From Candidatus Stoquefichus sp. SB1 (GTDB lineage Bacteria > Bacillota_I > Bacilli_A > Erysipelotrichales > Coprobacillaceae), in NCBI RefSeq assembly GCF_001244545.1, contig NZ_LN852696.1, positions 372,001 through 436,000 of the forward strand: 64,000 nucleotides of DNA. The letters run 5' to 3'. Under the pieces are notes generated by a model. The model was not told the origin of the DNA. It did no database searches and saw nothing but the letters and a program-made list of their open reading frames with translations. Below, in pieces: positions 61,401 to 64,000 of this stretch. The translations under genes were made by a program, and so were the position numbers. Each line of letters opens with the position of its first letter. The stretch's first letter is position 1.

Positions 61401-63914
61401 TTGAGTAGAAATATTGCTTTAAATAAAGCAGTTAATAGTAGTTCAGTTTACGGAACTGAAGCAGTTACAAAAGCAGTAGATGGCAATACACAATCAAAAT
61501 GGTCATCAGCAAGAAAGAATCCGGGATTTAATGCTCAAGAAGAATGGATAAGTGTTGACTTAGGACAAATTTCATATATTGATAGTATAGAAATAGATTG
61601 GGAAAGTGGATGTTCAAACGATTATAGTATTGAAGTTTCTGATGATAATGAAAATTGGACAACTGTTAAAGAACATTTGAAATCAAATACTACAGCATCA
61701 AGTGATAAACATTATATTGATAATGTTATGTTTGATGAGACTTTAGAAGCGAGATATATTAAAATTCATTCATATTCTTCTAGAACGAAATATGGGATTA
61801 ATATTTGGGAATTAAGTGTTTTAGGCGAAGTGAAGGATATACCAGAACCAGATGTTGAAGAAGAAATCAATATTGCATTGAATAAAAATTCAAAGGCAAG
61901 TTCAGAATATTTGGATACTAAAGATGGTAATAAAGTTTATTATTCATCATTAGCATTTGATGGAAAGTATGATAAAGTTAATTCTAAACAATCAAGGTGG
62001 GCATCCAATAGAAAAACAAATGATGAATGGATTTATGTTGATCTAGTAGATACATATGATATTTCAAAGATTATCTTAGATTGGGAAGAAGCTTGTGGAA
62101 AGGATTATGATTTGCAAGTTTCATTGGATGGTGAAATATGGACTACAATTACTGAAGTAAGAAATAATAGTGCTCCTAAGGATTCAAAACATAATGTGAG
62201 AGAATATCTTTATGATCAAAATGTTTATGCGAGATATGTCAAAATGCAAGGGGTTAAACCAGCAGGAGATTATGGATATTCATTGTGGGAATTTGAAGTT
62301 TATGGTGAATTGGTAAAACTTGAAGATGTAAATATTGCATTAAATAAGCCATCATTGGCGAGTAGTGAACGTACTAATCCAGTCACAGGATTTGTATTAG
62401 AGTCAAAATATGCATTTGATGGAAGTACTGAAAATAAAGGAGATGTTTTTCAATCAAGATGGGTTTCAGCAACGAGAAAAGATAATCCAGATATCAATGT
62501 GGATTCACAATATGTACAGGTTGATTTAGAGGATATATATAATATTTCTAAAGTTGTGTTGAATTGGGAAGCTGCTTGTGGTAAAGAATATAAACTTCAG
62601 GTTTCTGATGATGGTCAAACGTGGGCTGATATCAGTCATGTTACTGATGGGAAAGCTGGTATTAAAGAATTCACATATGATAAGCCAGTTACTGGACGTT
62701 ATGTAAGAATGTTAGGTATTGAACCAGTTGGTCAGTATGGATATTCACTATGGGAATTTGAGGTTTATGGTCTTACTCTTAAATCAGAATTAAAAGAATA
62801 TTATGATCAAAATAAGAATATTGATGTTTCTAACTATACACCAAAAAGTGTAACTCTATATCATGATGCATTAGATCATGTTGTTGAAGTCTATAAGAAT
62901 AAAGATGCAACATCTTCACAGATTCTTGATGCTAAACAACAACTGAAAGATGCTATTGATGGATTAACATTAAAGGCAGATAAAAAAGCTCTTGAAAATA
63001 TCATTAGTAAAGCTAATGATATGTCTACTGATGTCTATACAGAAAAGACAGTGAAAGTCTTTAATGAAGCATTAAAAGAAGCAAAGAATGTTAATGCTGA
63101 TGAAAATGCATTACAAAAGCAAGTCACAACAGTAGTTTCAAAGTTACAAAAAGCTATTGATGGATTGGTGAAGAAAGCCAATAAAGATGAATTAAACAAT
63201 GAAATCAAAAAAGCAGAATCTATAGATAAGAATCAGTATAAAGAAGCAACAGTCAAAGACCTTGAAGCTGCATTAAAGAAGGCTAATGACATCAATGAAA
63301 ATGTCAATGTTTCACAAAGTGAAGTCGATAAAGCTGTGAAATCATTACAGGTGGCAATCAAGGGATTAGAGAAAAAAGATGATCCAGTGATTATAGTGCC
63401 AGATGAAGATAAGGTTATTATAGTACAAAATAACAATAATGATGTCACAATAAAAGGTCAGTTACCAAAAGATATTGAATTGAGAACTGAGGTGTTAGGT
63501 GACAAACAAGTTAAAGAATTGATTAAAAAAATTGATAAACAAAATTCAGAATTCTTAGAAGCTGCAAAAATAGAAAGAATCTATGACATGAAATTGCTGT
63601 TAAATGAGGAAATCTATAGAATTGGAAAAGAAGTAGAGGTATCATTGGTTATTGATGAAAGTATGAAGGATAAAAAACTAGGAATCATCTATATAGATGA
63701 ACTAGGAAACATAACAAATATACCGTCAAGAACAGAAGGAAATAGAATAATCTTTGCAGCTGAACATTTCTCAGCATATGCAATTGTATCATATATAGAA
63801 GAAAAACATCCTGCAACAGGAGATACAACATCTGCTGGAATTTATGTAGCAATGATGTTAGGAATGTTAGGGTTAGGATATATTTTATTGAAAAAGAAAA
63901 AAGAAAATTCTTAA
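58428..63914 (+). CDS. Surface-anchored polysaccharide lyase family 8 protein with F5/8C and FIVAR domains
   Basis: An 1828-residue exported protein. Signal peptide about 1-29. Polysaccharide lyase family 8 region about 35-700: NWWENEVG, His254 and Tyr263 (SFYMHGKQFYSNGYG), a candidate Asn200 and Arg306 give the hyaluronate/xanthan-lyase-type active site. Then five F5/8-type C (discoidin) carbohydrate-binding domains at about 725-850, 853-992, 993-1134, 1146-1294 and 1301-1450. Three FIVAR-like modules follow (about 1455-1648), then a beta domain to about 1790. HPATGD (1794-1799), a hydrophobic helix and KKKKENS form a sortase-type tail. It would cleave uronic-acid glycans such as hyaluronan or chondroitin at the cell surface by beta-elimination. 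Confidence 0.9.
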   Translation: MLKRLSKIILVIAMLLSLVFGQGSTVVAASQDDIVTIKTRLKNYFLELDTIDDGAKVETCYVSKAEDYLKRMEADGSFGDVDYQAHNNAANGAAWSPYLALDRLQAIAIAYHKEGNSLYHSDAAKNGLDKALKNWVTHGKRDDKPDGPYSSNWWENEVGVQLRFARIGLFMEGIISQESFQIIIDKLVEKEPVKKGTGQNNLWFDQNHVYQALLTNNAKRLKEMVNDYLNYCLSTQLDDQTAEAVQVDNSFYMHGKQFYSNGYGMSMFRDMSFWIYILRETQFSIGQEVVTRMGNYMLNGTSWTIRGDIMELYLGYRPYKFDVGYQNYAEEYIEPLKRMIAADPSRADEYQKVLNNIQDPTQSNGKNGNYYMWRSGYESHMRDGYGVNVKMDSKSVIGGEWRGSWSGQNDGGNLIYWSSSASSTVTVDGDEYTSVYPTFDWAHTPGTTTPNRIPPDYTNSGRLTNGTTHMIGASNGQYGSTSYVMNKKDTQATKSYFFFDDEFVALGAGINSKESTAIHTTLNQSKADQVTVDGQTVPTGTKAGSYTGKWIHNDKIGYIFPKETTFKVSNGLQKDNPSLWKDAEKEATPETFTAWVDHGVKPVDESYEYIVLPNKTTGEVDTYSKNIPIEILANTKDIQAVRHKDLNITQINFYKAGSLEYKDGYTVSVDKACNIIIDESNGTREITVAVNDTEDSKMVNIDLSYESQETTTKFVSKGLPYAGQPITLTEGQDDRYLASSSTTGHPVKNVVDGNESTYWESQGSSDEWISIFAGSGKYINSIDVLWGDNYATQYDVYGSSDGINYEKIKSITDGKGSAENITIGGLYKYIKVAMKNSNGSHYQVKEVKFHDSQLLSLNKTVEVSSTSTNDPGNIKENAVDGNTNTRWSSLRKESGFDKQEEWISVDLGRQARIDAIEILWEAACSQNYSIEVSNDNKTWKNIKQNLKTDSSLKDQIVLSESAEARYVRIHSYSSATKYGISIFEFSIYGQNLSRNIALNKAVNSSSVYGTEAVTKAVDGNTQSKWSSARKNPGFNAQEEWISVDLGQISYIDSIEIDWESGCSNDYSIEVSDDNENWTTVKEHLKSNTTASSDKHYIDNVMFDETLEARYIKIHSYSSRTKYGINIWELSVLGEVKDIPEPDVEEEINIALNKNSKASSEYLDTKDGNKVYYSSLAFDGKYDKVNSKQSRWASNRKTNDEWIYVDLVDTYDISKIILDWEEACGKDYDLQVSLDGEIWTTITEVRNNSAPKDSKHNVREYLYDQNVYARYVKMQGVKPAGDYGYSLWEFEVYGELVKLEDVNIALNKPSLASSERTNPVTGFVLESKYAFDGSTENKGDVFQSRWVSATRKDNPDINVDSQYVQVDLEDIYNISKVVLNWEAACGKEYKLQVSDDGQTWADISHVTDGKAGIKEFTYDKPVTGRYVRMLGIEPVGQYGYSLWEFEVYGLTLKSELKEYYDQNKNIDVSNYTPKSVTLYHDALDHVVEVYKNKDATSSQILDAKQQLKDAIDGLTLKADKKALENIISKANDMSTDVYTEKTVKVFNEALKEAKNVNADENALQKQVTTVVSKLQKAIDGLVKKANKDELNNEIKKAESIDKNQYKEATVKDLEAALKKANDINENVNVSQSEVDKAVKSLQVAIKGLEKKDDPVIIVPDEDKVIIVQNNNNDVTIKGQLPKDIELRTEVLGDKQVKELIKKIDKQNSEFLEAAKIERIYDMKLLLNEEIYRIGKEVEVSLVIDESMKDKKLGIIYIDELGNITNIPSRTEGNRIIFAAEHFSAYAIVSYIEEKHPATGDTTSAGIYVAMMLGMLGLGYILLKKKKENS

Positions 63915-63956
63915 TATATGATCTATGATTGAGTTTTGACAAACTAAATTAGAAAG

Positions 63957-63997
63957 AAGATTTATTATTATGAGATAATTAATAATAAATCTTTTTT
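63957..63997 (+). terminator. Terminator of the surface lyase gene
   Basis: AAGATTTATTATTA (63957-63970) pairs with TAATAATAAATCTT (63980-63993), 14-bp stem, followed by T. Confidence 0.85.
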
Positions 63998-64000
63998 AAT

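Overview
The window is AT-rich, has strong Shine-Dalgarno sites and Firmicutes-type families throughout. These include a Clostridia-style V-type ATPase, YitT, ComFA/ComFC, RpiR and Rrf2 regulators, a heterodimeric ABC exporter, and a surface protein with a sortase-like tail. I infer a gut-associated low-GC Firmicute, probably Erysipelotrichia/Coprobacillaceae-like; this rests on gene style only, not on an rRNA or a database match.

Layout. 1-443: end of a DUF2798 membrane protein. 611-10784: complete V-type ATPase operon in the order G/H, C, I', I, K, F, E, A, B, D. It has an extra, truncated subunit I paralogue (I') that lacks the proton-path helices. 10785-17514: a six-gene sugar module (NanE epimerase, PTS EIIC, HAD phosphatase, DUF4127, SGNH esterase, RpiR regulator). 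It is bracketed by two copies of a dispersed repeat that share 49 identical bases, and it is followed by a PD-(D/E)XK nuclease/transposase-family gene. 18614-22845: an ECF sigma / zinc anti-sigma / YfjL-like stress module, a small membrane protein and a membrane-fused glycerophosphodiesterase. 22874-32871: housekeeping and metabolic genes (AsnB, ComFA-ComFC, cold shock protein, SecA, RF2, YitT, Ldh2-family dehydrogenase).

33017-36868: an ABC system whose large permease carries an extracellular M1-peptidase-like region with both metal-binding histidines replaced. It is followed by an ATPase, a second permease and a small secreted protein. 36946-37626 is a gene-free stretch. 37627-42786: PadR/DUF6120 pair, LysR regulator and a divergent heterodimeric ABC exporter. 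42837-50031: membrane protein, acyl-ACP thioesterase, a candidate small RNA, papain-like protein, rRNA modification enzymes, a Sel1-repeat operon with an SpoU methyltransferase and a PatB-type C-S lyase. 50175-52789: class II aldolase, HTH protein, orphan PTS IIB and a proline-iminopeptidase-like hydrolase. 52921-55749: Rrf2 regulator with MetY and CysK, linked by a common dyad operator. 55763-63914: GH1 6-phospho-beta-glucosidase, LacI regulator and a 1828-residue surface polysaccharide lyase family 8 protein.

The best candidates for something undescribed are the flanked DUF4127 sugar module with its paired operators, the ABC/pseudo-peptidase/secreted-protein cassette, the tandem V-ATPase I subunits, the small RNA near 44228-44308, and the 21-22-bp phased direct repeats shared by the GH1 and lyase promoters. 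Starts were moved from the longest open frame wherever a Shine-Dalgarno site supported an internal start.
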